NCBI GenBank assembly: GCA_047618565.1
Contig: JBLHKW010000041.1
Span: 1 to 34,769, forward strand
DNA from: JBLHKW01 sp047618565
Lineage (GTDB): Bacteria; Planctomycetota; UBA1135; GCA-002686595
Direction: 5' to 3'
Length of the DNA stretch: 34,769 nt
This document shows positions 8,608 through 16,092 of the stretch, piece after piece. A model generated the notes under the pieces. The model was not told the DNA's origin, ran no database searches, and saw nothing but the letters and a program-made list of their open reading frames with translations. Position 1 is the stretch's first letter. Every line of letters starts with the position of its first letter. A program made the position numbers and the translations under genes.

Positions 8608-9545
8608 CCAACCTCGACCTGGATGGCCTGTGGGCTGTCGTCGTCAACTGGAACGGCGGTGAGCAGAACGCGGCCTGCCTGTCCAGTTTGCTTGGGGGAG
8701 GGATTCCCGCCGAGCACATTGTCTTCGTGGACAACGCCTCGAGCGATCAGTCGTTCGACGAGGTGCGGCGGGACTTTCTGGGGATCGCCACCATCACCAA
8801 CGAGAGCAATCTGGGCTTTGGCGAGGGCGCCAACCAGGGTGCCCGGTACGCGCTCGATGCGGGCGCGAGCAGCGTTCTGTTCGCCAACAACGATGTCACG
8901 TTTCCGGCGGACGTGCCGCGCTCTCTGGTCGAGGTCTTGAGCCAGGATCCGAAGGTCGGCATCGTCGGCCCACGCGTCCTGTACGCACAGCCACCGGCGC
9001 GCGTCTGGTGCGCGGGCGGGATGATGACCTGGCGCCAGAACCTGTCCACGCTCCTCGGACACGGCGCCCCGGATGCGGCCCGCTGGCAGGAGCGTCGCCA
9101 TGTCGACTACATCGCCGGTTGCGCGATGCTCGTGCGGCGCGAGGTCTTCGACGCGATCGGGATGCTGGACCCGAGCTATTTCGCCTACATGGAGGACGTG
9201 GATTTCTGCGTGCGCGCCAGCGCGGCCGGGTTCCAGGTGCTGTCGGTTGGCGAGCTGGCCTGTCACCACGAGCCGTCGAGTGCTACGGGCGGAGGCTACA
9301 ACCCGCGCCGCAAGTACATGCAGGGCGTCAACTCGATCCACTTCCTGCGGCGCCACGGTGGCCTGCGGGAGTGGTTGCGGTTCGGCGTGTTCGACGTGCT
9401 CAGTCTGCCACCGTTGTGGCTGGTGAGCGTCTTTCGCGGTCGCCAGCGGGCGGTGCTGGCCAAGGGGCTCGGCATCCTGCACGGATTGCGCGGACTGCGC
9501 GTGACCGCGGATCGTTTGCAGAGCGGCGCGACGCCGCTCTGGTAG
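8604..9545 (+). CDS. Family 2 glycosyltransferase (rhamnosyltransferase-like)
   Basis: GT-A fold inverting glycosyltransferase of 313 residues that transfers a sugar from a nucleotide-sugar donor, likely in cell-surface polysaccharide or glycolipid assembly. The GTG start at 8604 overlaps the xseA stop. It opens with the family strand AVVVNWNGG (11-19), then FVDNASSD (41-48) and ESNLGFGEGANQG (67-79). FANND (93-97) is the DXD-equivalent metal/nucleotide site, and FAYMEDVDFCVRA (193-205) contains the ED motif with the catalytic base. The region after about residue 240 has basic and hydrophobic helices consistent with peripheral membrane association. The donor and acceptor cannot be read from sequence. 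The RmlC-like gene 2.3 kb away may hint at deoxysugar chemistry, but it is not in the same operon. Confidence 0.9.
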   Translation: MTNLDLDGLWAVVVNWNGGEQNAACLSSLLGGGIPAEHIVFVDNASSDQSFDEVRRDFLGIATITNESNLGFGEGANQGARYALDAGASSVLFANNDVTFPADVPRSLVEVLSQDPKVGIVGPRVLYAQPPARVWCAGGMMTWRQNLSTLLGHGAPDAARWQERRHVDYIAGCAMLVRREVFDAIGMLDPSYFAYMEDVDFCVRASAAGFQVLSVGELACHHEPSSATGGGYNPRRKYMQGVNSIHFLRRHGGLREWLRFGVFDVLSLPPLWLVSVFRGRQRAVLAKGLGILHGLRGLRVTADRLQSGATPLW

Positions 9546-9580
9546 GGATTTCAGTGGCCTTGGCCTGGGCCTGGTCTCTG

Positions 9581-10201
9581 CTAGCCGAGGGCGCCGATTT
9601 CGGTCGCGAGGTCTTCCATGCGCGACGCCAGGTCGGGACTGTTGGCGCGTAGCTCGTCCAGGAAGCCGTCGGGCTCGTGGGCGCAGTCGGGTGCTTGCAT
9701 CTCCATGGGGACGCAGCGCGGGTGCAGGTTGATCGGTGTCGTGCGCACCTGGCGCCCGAACTCGACCTCACGGCCGAGCACGATGCGCGCAGCGTCCTTC
9801 TCGATCACCTCGGAGCACTGCTTGCACTTCGAGCGACCGGAGGGCGCCAGCTCGGCGTAGGGCAGCGTGCGCTTTTCCTTCTTCTTGACCTCGGCCACCT
9901 CGTGCAGCTTCTTCAGCTCCTCGAGCGCGGGCAGGTCCTTGGGCTCGACCTTGGCCTCTTTCCAGGCCTCGAGCTCGTACGCCTCTTCAAGCTTCTCGAA
10001 GTGCCGTCGCGCAGAACATTTCAGGTGGTGCCACATGTACCCCGTCCCGAACGGGCCCTCGATCAGGATCCCCAGTCGCAGGGATTCCTTCTCAATCTTG
10101 CGCCGACACGTCTTGCACCCAGAACGCCCCGAGCGCGCGCCCTCGATCACGTAAGGCGGAAGCTGCTCTTCGATTTCCGGTCCCGGAGTCTCATCAACCA
10201 T
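9581..10201 (-). CDS. Double PARP-type zinc-finger protein
   Basis: Protein of 206 residues with two zf-PARP modules and no ADP-ribosyltransferase domain. Finger 1 (about 17-66) has the family opening GARSGRSGCKTC with C29-x2-C32, then WHHLKC giving H59-x2-C62. Finger 2 (about 114-165) has PSGRSKCKQC with C126-x2-C129 and LHPRC with H160-x2-C163. The spacing between the ligand pairs, 26 and 30 residues, suits the C-x2-C-x(~28-30)-H-x2-C pattern of eukaryotic PARP1 and DNA ligase III nick-sensing fingers. A charged Lys/Glu-rich helical linker (66-112) separates them. Role is inferred: binding of DNA breaks or nicks. The ATG at 10201 is preferred because an extension to 10267 would translate through a palindromic repeat. 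No clear Shine-Dalgarno is present. It is convergent with the GT2 gene, 35 bp away. Confidence 0.85.
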   Translation of the reverse strand: MVDETPGPEIEEQLPPYVIEGARSGRSGCKTCRRKIEKESLRLGILIEGPFGTGYMWHHLKCSARRHFEKLEEAYELEAWKEAKVEPKDLPALEELKKLHEVAEVKKKEKRTLPYAELAPSGRSKCKQCSEVIEKDAARIVLGREVEFGRQVRTTPINLHPRCVPMEMQAPDCAHEPDGFLDELRANSPDLASRMEDLATEIGALG

Positions 10202-10230
10202 GGGGGGTATCGTATATGGGCGGGGGTAGC

Positions 10231-10316
10231 GTGCCAGAGCAAAATCAGCCGGCCTTCCCCTGGCCATGTCAGCCCCCGTTGATCTTCACGAAGGCCGGCG
10301 GATTTTGCTCTGGCAC
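10231..10316. repeat. Palindromic repeat element, copy 1
   Basis: Two 27-bp arms, 10231-10257 and 10290-10316, are inverted copies of GTGCCAGAGCAAAATC(A/C)GCC followed by GGCCTTC. They differ at a single base, A in the left arm and C in the right. The loop is 32 bp. The same unit recurs in opposite orientation at 10459-10574, including the conserved loop start (CCCTGG then ATGTCA). It lies 30 bp upstream of the zinc-finger gene's start codon, so as RNA it would form a strong hairpin in that leader. It resembles REP/MITE-type intergenic repeats; no transposase is nearby. Confidence 0.85.
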
Positions 10317-10458
10317 GGTATATCCGTCCATAGACATATCCGTTTTCGCCTGGGTCCCGGTTTCGGCGGGCGGGTAATCACGCGGGTTATCCGGCGTGGG
10401 TTTTGGATTACCGGATATACGGAGTCTGGGCAACTTTCTACGGGGGGGGAGACGTGAC
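10317..10458. other. Spacer between the two palindromic repeats, itself containing nested inverted repeats
   Basis: No gene is seen in this 142-bp stretch. It holds a 9-bp perfect inverted repeat (GTATATCCG at 10318-10326 against CGGATATAC at 10412-10420) and a nested 7-bp pair, GGTAATC/GATTACC. It is flanked by the two larger palindromes. The whole 10231-10574 block could fold into several nested hairpins and may be a degenerate mobile element; that is inference. Confidence 0.5.
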
Positions 10459-10574
10459 GTGTGAATGTACCGAGCCAGAGCAAAATCCGCCGGCCTTCTT
10501 GAGAGGGGGGGGCGGGGGGGTGACATTGCCAGGGGAAGGCCGGCTGATTTTGCTCAGGCTCGGCCCATTCACAC
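10459..10574. repeat. Palindromic repeat element, copy 2 (inverted relative to copy 1)
   Basis: The arms run from GTGTGAATG (10459) through GAGCCAGAGCAAAATCCGCC and GGCCTTC to 10498. They are matched by the inverted arm 10535-10574, ending CATTCACAC. Mismatches are two bases after GAATG, one in CC(A/T)GAGC and the same A/C position as in copy 1. The loop is G-rich (runs of 8 and 7 G). The outer end contains the TGA stop (complement of 10569-10571) of the deoxyhypusine-synthase-like gene, so the structure may also act as its transcription terminator, although no U-tract follows. Confidence 0.85.
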
Positions 10575-11798
10575 TCGCTCTTGCAGGTTCGCCATCAACG
10601 ATTCGCGTTGGTCCAGTAATCGGTAGCCGTTCCGATCCCGCAAATAGCCGCGGGCTTCCGGGTGGCGTTCGAATAGCTTCACTTCGCCGATCTTCTCAGC
10701 CAGTCCTTCGAAGCGAGCGCGCTTTTCCAGTAACGCGCGCGCCAGGATGGGCATGACTATTGAGTAGTCGGCGGGCAGGGACTCGCAGGTGTTTTGATAG
10801 GTGTCGCGGTCGACCTTGCCCCAGGTGACGGCTTCCGATGGGGGGCACGATGACAGGGAGCCCTCCGTGATCGGCGCGGTGGTGATCTGGATGTCGTAGA
10901 GGTAGCCGCGGATGTCTTCGAGGCCTAGCACCTGGCTTAGAGCGGGTTCGGGTTGGAGGTTGAAGTTCTTGGGGACGCCGCCGCCGAGGATCAGCGTGCC
11001 GAGGCCGCCGTGGACGGTGTCGGTCAGGCCCCAGAGGTGGTAGGCGCAGCTCTCGAAGACCTCCTCGTGCAGGTCGAGGTCGAACTTGTACGAGCTGCCG
11101 TTCTTGCGCGCCTGGGCCCAGAGCTTCATGGAGTTCAGGAAGACCGAGCCGTCGCTGGGGGCACCGACGAAGATCGGTATGGCCTTGCGGTGGCACAGGG
11201 CGAGCAGGCCCTCGGGGGCGCCGGTGCGCTGTTCCTGGTCGGCGTAGCGCGCGCCGAGCAGGTGGCGCATCTCCGTTCCGGACATGCGGCGCTGGAACTC
11301 GGGGCCGGCCAGGCACCCTGCGATGAAGTCGTCCTGGCTCAGGAGGATCTGCTCGTCGAAGCCGATGTCGGTGATGCGGATGACGTTCTCATCGCGCAGG
11401 GCGCCGTCGTCGCCGAAGATGGGGACCTCGTGGAAGGGCTCGGGGCCGGCGTCCTCGAGGGCGCGGTGGCCGTCGTGGTAGCAGACGGCGTCTGTGGTGG
11501 AGATCAGGCAGAACCAGCCCGTGTCGAGCAACGGGTTGAGCCAGGCCAGGTGCTGACCGGAGGCGGTCACGGGACCGGCGACGGCCAGGGTCATGGGGAT
11601 CTCGCGGCCGATGGCCTCGTCGAGCAGTTTCCAGACGCGGCGGAGGTAGCCGCCGCCGAAGCTGGGCAGGCAGTCTTCGAGCAGACCGTCAAGTCCGCGC
11701 ACGTCCATGACCGATCTGTGTACGAGTGGACGGCGGGATCCGGCGCAGGCCTGGTCCGTGGGTCCTGTGGGTGGTTGATCCTTGCGTGTGGGGGTCAT
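10569..11798 (-). CDS. Deoxyhypusine synthase family protein (probable polyamine-modifying enzyme)
   Basis: NAD-dependent aminobutyl-transferase fold, 409 residues. Hallmarks are IPIFVGAPSDGSVFLNS (207-223), LGGGVPKNF (271-279) with the catalytic lysine position Lys277, and a TEGSLSSCPPSEAVTWGK stretch (311-328) matching the D/E-G-S-x-S-x-x-x-P-x-E-A-V-x-W-G-K block of deoxyhypusine synthase. Bacteria lack eIF5A, and characterised bacterial members act on small polyamines, for example as homospermidine synthases, so a polyamine product is the likeliest role. The true substrate cannot be read here. The start is uncertain: GTG/ATG choices allow 11798 (used) or the internal ATG at 11708, and the first 30 residues look unconserved. 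It is divergent from the RmlC-like gene. Its stop lies in palindrome copy 2. Confidence 0.85.
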   Translation of the reverse strand: MTPTRKDQPPTGPTDQACAGSRRPLVHRSVMDVRGLDGLLEDCLPSFGGGYLRRVWKLLDEAIGREIPMTLAVAGPVTASGQHLAWLNPLLDTGWFCLISTTDAVCYHDGHRALEDAGPEPFHEVPIFGDDGALRDENVIRITDIGFDEQILLSQDDFIAGCLAGPEFQRRMSGTEMRHLLGARYADQEQRTGAPEGLLALCHRKAIPIFVGAPSDGSVFLNSMKLWAQARKNGSSYKFDLDLHEEVFESCAYHLWGLTDTVHGGLGTLILGGGVPKNFNLQPEPALSQVLGLEDIRGYLYDIQITTAPITEGSLSSCPPSEAVTWGKVDRDTYQNTCESLPADYSIVMPILARALLEKRARFEGLAEKIGEVKLFERHPEARGYLRDRNGYRLLDQRESLMANLQERV

Positions 11799-11886
11799 GG
11801 CGGCCAGAGTCTAGCTGGGGCGCCACCCGCTTCACCAGCCGCGGTTTTCGACCACGCCTTCGATTCTCTCCCTTCAGGACTCAGGA

Positions 11887-12426
11887 ATGCCCGAATTCAA
11901 CCCGAAAGCCCAGGCCAGCTACGGGATCCAGGACTATGGCGCCCAGCCCGAGATCGAGGGCGTCGAGATCGTCCAGCTGCGTCGTTTCAACGACGACGGT
12001 GGGTCCATGACGGAGCTCGGACGTTTCGACGCCGGCATGCACCAGCAGTTCGATGGCTTCACCGCCAAGCAGATGAACTACAGCCTGATGGACCCCATGG
12101 CCATCAAGGCCTTCCATCTGCACAAGCGCCAGACGGACGTGTGGTTCGTGCCGCCCCAGGACAAGCTGCTGCTGGTGCTGGCCGACGTGCGCCAGGGCTC
12201 GGGCAGCGAGGGCACAGTGCGTCGCTTTGTCCTCGGTGACGGGAACTCGTTCCTGATCCGCATCCCGCCCGGTGTCGCCCACGGCTGTCGCAACCTGCGT
12301 CCGGCCACACACTCCGCGATCATCTACTTCGTGGACGTACAGTTCTCGGTCGGAGACGAGTGTGACGAGGGGCGCTTGCCCTGGGACCACTTTGGCACCG
12401 AGGTCTGGGACGTCGAGCGCGCCTGA
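11887..12426 (+). CDS. dTDP-4-dehydrorhamnose 3,5-epimerase-like cupin
   Basis: RmlC-type cupin of 179 residues. It carries IKAFHLHKRQTDVWFV (73-88), in which the His/Lys cluster takes the place of the RmlC catalytic His region, the strand KLLLVLADVR (93-102), and the diagnostic IPPGVAHGCRNL (126-137). The C-terminal PWDHFGTEVWDV matches the end of the sugar-epimerase fold. Classical RmlC has a G-x-x-R-G-x-H-x-Q block; this protein has the variant H-x-H-K-x-Q-T-D seen in RmlC relatives of unsettled specificity, so an isomerase or epimerase acting on a nucleotide-linked sugar is inferred, not shown. No other rml genes are close. It is divergent from the deoxyhypusine-synthase-like gene and convergent with nadA, whose end is 11 bp away. 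Confidence 0.85.
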   Translation: MPEFNPKAQASYGIQDYGAQPEIEGVEIVQLRRFNDDGGSMTELGRFDAGMHQQFDGFTAKQMNYSLMDPMAIKAFHLHKRQTDVWFVPPQDKLLLVLADVRQGSGSEGTVRRFVLGDGNSFLIRIPPGVAHGCRNLRPATHSAIIYFVDVQFSVGDECDEGRLPWDHFGTEVWDVERA

Positions 12427-12437
12427 GGTTCGCCGGC

Positions 12438-13811
12438 CTAGGACGGGCTCTCGGTGATCTCGATCATGCGCTCGAGTGAGAGCCGCGCGTCACGGGTCAT
12501 GCGCGCGCGTTCTGCGTCGTCGAGGCGGTCACGACTGCCGGTGATCTCGTCGACCGAATCGCCGGCGAATACGCGGTTGAGGTCCGGAGCACGGTCCTGA
12601 CGCAACAGATCCAGCATGCCGGCCAGGTGCGGCGGGTCGTTGCGGCTCATGGTTGCGCAACCGCATCCGCCGGCGCGCAGGTTGTCATCGGGGATCTCGG
12701 CCAGGTGCATGACCTCGACGCCGTGCGCCTTTCCAGCATCGCGTGCGTTGCGCACGAAGTGGCCCTCGGTGCCGATCACTATCTTCGATCCTGCTGGTGC
12801 GTCCATCACGGCGGCCCACAGGTAGCTGGTCGAACCGGAGCCGTCGGAGGCCATCACGACCTCGATCGGAGACTCCGGATGCACGAGTACGCGCCAGCCG
12901 CGCTCCTGCCACCAGCGCACCATGTCAGCCGAGAAGACCGTGTGCACGCCGCAGTAGGAACCCCAGAGGATCATCTCGGCCGCGTCGAGTGCATCGAGTC
13001 CGCCGTCCACGTCGGCCAGGGTGTAATTGGCAGCGTGCTTCTGGGGGTCGGGCAGGGTCAGTAGCAGGCTCGGGTCGAGACCCAGACGCGCCCAGGTGTT
13101 GCGACCCAGGTGCTGGTCGGGCACGAAGAAGATCTTTTTGCCCTGGCGGCGCGCCCACGCGACCACCTTGTGCGCGTTCGAGCTGGTGCACACGGCGCCA
13201 CCCGTCTCGCCCGCGAGCGCCTTGAGCCGGCCGGAGGTGTTCATGTACGCGATCACCAGCAGGTCATCGCCGTAGCGCGCCCGCAGCTGATCCGCGATGG
13301 GGCTCACCAGGTAATCCTTGGCTAGCATCTCCATCGTGCAGCCGGCCTTCGGATTCGTGATCCAGACCGACTGGTCGGGGTTTGCCAGGATCGCCACGGC
13401 CTCGGCCATGAAGTGCACTGCCGACTCGACGATGATCCGTTTCTCCGGGTTGCGGGCGGCCTGCAGGGCGAGCGCGTAGCTGTCGGCCACGGCGCCTCCG
13501 TAGCGCTCGACGAGCTTCACGATCTCGCCACCCATGTAATAATGAGCCAGCAGCAGCAGGCTGTCGCCGAAGTGTTCCTGGGCGGGACGCACGTAGCTGT
13601 CCAGCCAGGGCAGGACGGACTCCGGAGTGCGGTCCGGAAGCGCGAGATACTCCTCCGCGTAGGGCTGGAACTCGGGCTGGTACCAATCCAGGGGCAGATC
13701 GGTCTGGCAGATCGGCAGGCCGGGGCGCAGGGTGATTCCGGTCGGGCGCAGGTGCTCGGGCGCTCCCACGGGGGGGCTCGGGATTGCGTCCATTTCAGGA
13801 GAAAGGGCCAT
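12438..13811 (-). CDS. nadA: Quinolinate synthase (long form)
   Basis: [4Fe-4S] enzyme of de novo NAD synthesis that condenses iminoaspartate with dihydroxyacetone phosphate. Motifs in order are LLAHYYMGGEIVKL (87-100), NPKAGCTMEML (153-163), AYMNTSGRLKA (188-198), CTSSNAHKVV (208-217), FVPDQHLGRNT (229-239), WGSYCGVHTVF (283-293), VHPESPIEVV (310-319), GTEGHFVRN (347-355) and CGCATMSRN (383-391). Probable cluster cysteines are C158, C287 and C385. At 457 residues it is about 110 longer than the E. coli enzyme, mostly in an N-terminal extension (1-60) and an Asp/Arg-rich tail. The usual Q after AHYY is Met here. nadB and nadC are not in the window. Confidence 0.95.
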   Translation of the reverse strand: MALSPEMDAIPSPPVGAPEHLRPTGITLRPGLPICQTDLPLDWYQPEFQPYAEEYLALPDRTPESVLPWLDSYVRPAQEHFGDSLLLLAHYYMGGEIVKLVERYGGAVADSYALALQAARNPEKRIIVESAVHFMAEAVAILANPDQSVWITNPKAGCTMEMLAKDYLVSPIADQLRARYGDDLLVIAYMNTSGRLKALAGETGGAVCTSSNAHKVVAWARRQGKKIFFVPDQHLGRNTWARLGLDPSLLLTLPDPQKHAANYTLADVDGGLDALDAAEMILWGSYCGVHTVFSADMVRWWQERGWRVLVHPESPIEVVMASDGSGSTSYLWAAVMDAPAGSKIVIGTEGHFVRNARDAGKAHGVEVMHLAEIPDDNLRAGGCGCATMSRNDPPHLAGMLDLLRQDRAPDLNRVFAGDSVDEITGSRDRLDDAERARMTRDARLSLERMIEITESPS

Positions 13812-13945
13812 GGTTAGCGCCAGAGCATAGCTCCGTACCGGGTTTTGGGACAGGGCCCTCAGCTTTGTGGCACTGACGGCCGATCTACAGCTGGCCGACT
13901 TCCTTGCAACCTGCCGGATCTCCAGCTAAAGCACTCACCCTCCGA

Positions 13946-16078
13946 ATGACCCCCTCGAACACTGCCCTGACCCTCCGGAACGCCCTGAGCCTGACGCTCG
14001 GACTACTGGCCACATCCTGTTCGACCACCAGCAGCTCCACCCGCGTGGCGGGCGGGCAGCGGGGACCGGTCGCCTTTCCCGAGGGGTCTACGCTCCTCGT
14101 GACCCAGGACACGAGTTTCAAGCAAGGTACCTACCTGCGCCCCGCCCTGGGCGAGGACGGCCGCCAGGGCGCGATCCTGCTCGAGGACCTGGACGGCGTG
14201 ACCGTCGATCTCTCGGGTATCGAGTTGCGTGGCGCCGCAGCGGGCACGGATCTCGCGCTGTGTGTTGGCTGGGGCATCGTGGTTCGGGGCTGCACAGACG
14301 TGACCCTTCGCGGTGGACGCATCGGCGGCTACAAGGCCTGCATCGTGGTTGAAAACTCATCCGGCATCACGGTCGAGGGGGTCGAGTTCGACGGCTGGTA
14401 CGGACAGCGCCTGCAATCGACCGTCACCGCCGAGAACGGTGCCGACTGGCTCTGGCCGCACGAGAACGACCGCGCCGAATGGCTCGTCAACTACGGCGCT
14501 GCCATCAGCGTGACGCGCGGGCACGAGATCACGATCAGCAACTGCAAGGGGCGCCACGGCCAGAACGGCATCCTCCTGACGCGCACCGAAGGATCCGAGG
14601 TCTTCGACAACGACTTCTCGTTCCTGTCCGGCTGGGGGCTGGGCATGTTCCGCTCGTCAGAGAACAAGATCAGCCACAACGCCTTCGACTACTGCGTGCG
14701 CGGCTACAGTCATGACGTCTACTGGCGCGGCCAGGACGCGGCGGGCATCCTGATGTACGAGCGCAGCAGCAACAACGTCGTGGCTCACAACAGCGCTACC
14801 CACTGCGGCGACGGCATCTCCATCTTCGGCGGCAACGATATCGTGGGCGGCCGTGGCCTCGAGCGCGGTGAGACCGAAGTGGGCGGCAGCGACGGAAACC
14901 TGATCTTCGACAACGATCTCAGCTTCGCCGTCGGGACCTCCCTGAAGGTCTCCTTCTCGGCCCACAACGTCGCCACCAAGAACCGTCTATCCGGCAGCCA
15001 TCAGTTTGGCGTCCTGGGGTCCTATTCGAGCAACCTCTTGCTCTTCGGCAACGAGGTCCACGGGACACTGGGGAGCGGGATCAGCATCGAGCACGCGCAG
15101 GACTGCCTGATCGCGCAGAACAGCATCCGCGACAACCTCAAGGGCATCGAGCTCTTCTGGGACGAGGATCCGCAGTACGTGGATGGACCCTTTGGAGAGC
15201 AGCGTGACACGGACTCGCGCGGCCACTGGGTGCTGAGCAACACGCTGGCCGACAACGACCTCGATCTGCGTCTGGCGCAGACGACCGAGGTGGCCTTTGC
15301 GAACAATCGTTTTCCGATCGAGAATCGGCGGCTCGAGATCCTGGGTCTCGAGGCCGAGGGTCGTCCGGACATGGACGAGTTTCTCGTGCGCGAATGGATG
15401 AGCGGCCCCGATGGCTCACGCCCGAGCGGGCTGATCCGCGAGTCGACGCTGCGGCCGTGGGACGGACGCGGGCATCCGCGCCTGGAGGAAGTTCGCAACC
15501 AGCGCGCGCCGGTGGTCTCGGGTCGCAAGGTCGTCATCGCGGAGCCGGGCGAGGGCGCCCTGGAAACGATCGTGATGGGCGAGTGGGGCCCCTGGGACCA
15601 CCGTTCGATGGAGGATCGTCCCTCGCAGCGCTTCCCCGGCGGCCTGCTGGCGCAGGCCGAATGGGATGCCGTCTGGTTTCCATGGAACCCGTCCACGTCC
15701 GACCCGCGCGGCGACGTGGATGCCTGGCGCGCACTGCGCTCCGAGCCCTACCTGCGGCGTACCGTGGCCAACTGGGCGAGCCCGTGGCCTGGTAATGAAA
15801 TCCGCAAGGTCGTTGGCAACGAATACTTCGGCCTGATCGCCGACACCCAGGTCACCCTGCCCAAGGGCGGCTGGTACGAGCTCACCGTCACCTCCGATGA
15901 CGGTGTGCGCGTCTCGATCGACGGATCGATCGTGCTCGAGGACTGGACCTGGCACTCGGCCAAGGAACAATCCACGTCGATCGAACTCGAGGCCGGCAAC
16001 CACACGATCGACCTCGAGTATTTTCAGATCTACGGCGCGGCTGCACTGATCGTGCACCTCGAAGCCGTCGAGCTGTAA
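13946..16078 (+). CDS. Lipoprotein with parallel beta-helix and C-terminal PA14 domain
   Basis: Secreted, probably lipid-anchored protein of 710 residues. The ATG at 13946 gives a leader ending in LLATSC, an acceptable though not ideal lipobox; a TTG at 13904 is in frame but would spoil the leader. Residues ~100-450 are a right-handed parallel beta-helix, shown by successive N-rich turns such as SSENKISHNAF, SSNNVVAHNSA, GNLIFDNDL, SSNLLLFGNEV and AQDCLIAQNSI, as in pectate lyase/NosD-like repeat proteins. After a linker, residues ~590-710 match a PA14 carbohydrate-binding-like domain (GWYELTVTSDDGVRVSIDG, then GNHTIDLEYF). A polysaccharide-binding or -degrading role is inferred; I cannot identify catalytic residues. 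It is divergent from nadA and convergent with the P5C dehydrogenase gene, 14 bp away. Confidence 0.88.
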   Translation: MTPSNTALTLRNALSLTLGLLATSCSTTSSSTRVAGGQRGPVAFPEGSTLLVTQDTSFKQGTYLRPALGEDGRQGAILLEDLDGVTVDLSGIELRGAAAGTDLALCVGWGIVVRGCTDVTLRGGRIGGYKACIVVENSSGITVEGVEFDGWYGQRLQSTVTAENGADWLWPHENDRAEWLVNYGAAISVTRGHEITISNCKGRHGQNGILLTRTEGSEVFDNDFSFLSGWGLGMFRSSENKISHNAFDYCVRGYSHDVYWRGQDAAGILMYERSSNNVVAHNSATHCGDGISIFGGNDIVGGRGLERGETEVGGSDGNLIFDNDLSFAVGTSLKVSFSAHNVATKNRLSGSHQFGVLGSYSSNLLLFGNEVHGTLGSGISIEHAQDCLIAQNSIRDNLKGIELFWDEDPQYVDGPFGEQRDTDSRGHWVLSNTLADNDLDLRLAQTTEVAFANNRFPIENRRLEILGLEAEGRPDMDEFLVREWMSGPDGSRPSGLIRESTLRPWDGRGHPRLEEVRNQRAPVVSGRKVVIAEPGEGALETIVMGEWGPWDHRSMEDRPSQRFPGGLLAQAEWDAVWFPWNPSTSDPRGDVDAWRALRSEPYLRRTVANWASPWPGNEIRKVVGNEYFGLIADTQVTLPKGGWYELTVTSDDGVRVSIDGSIVLEDWTWHSAKEQSTSIELEAGNHTIDLEYFQIYGAAALIVHLEAVEL

Positions 16079-16092
16079 TCGGTTCTGACGGC

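Noticed and set aside
10953..12239. Plus-strand open frame of 428 codons
   Set aside because: It is antisense to the deoxyhypusine-synthase-like gene, then out of frame with the RmlC-like gene; no family features.
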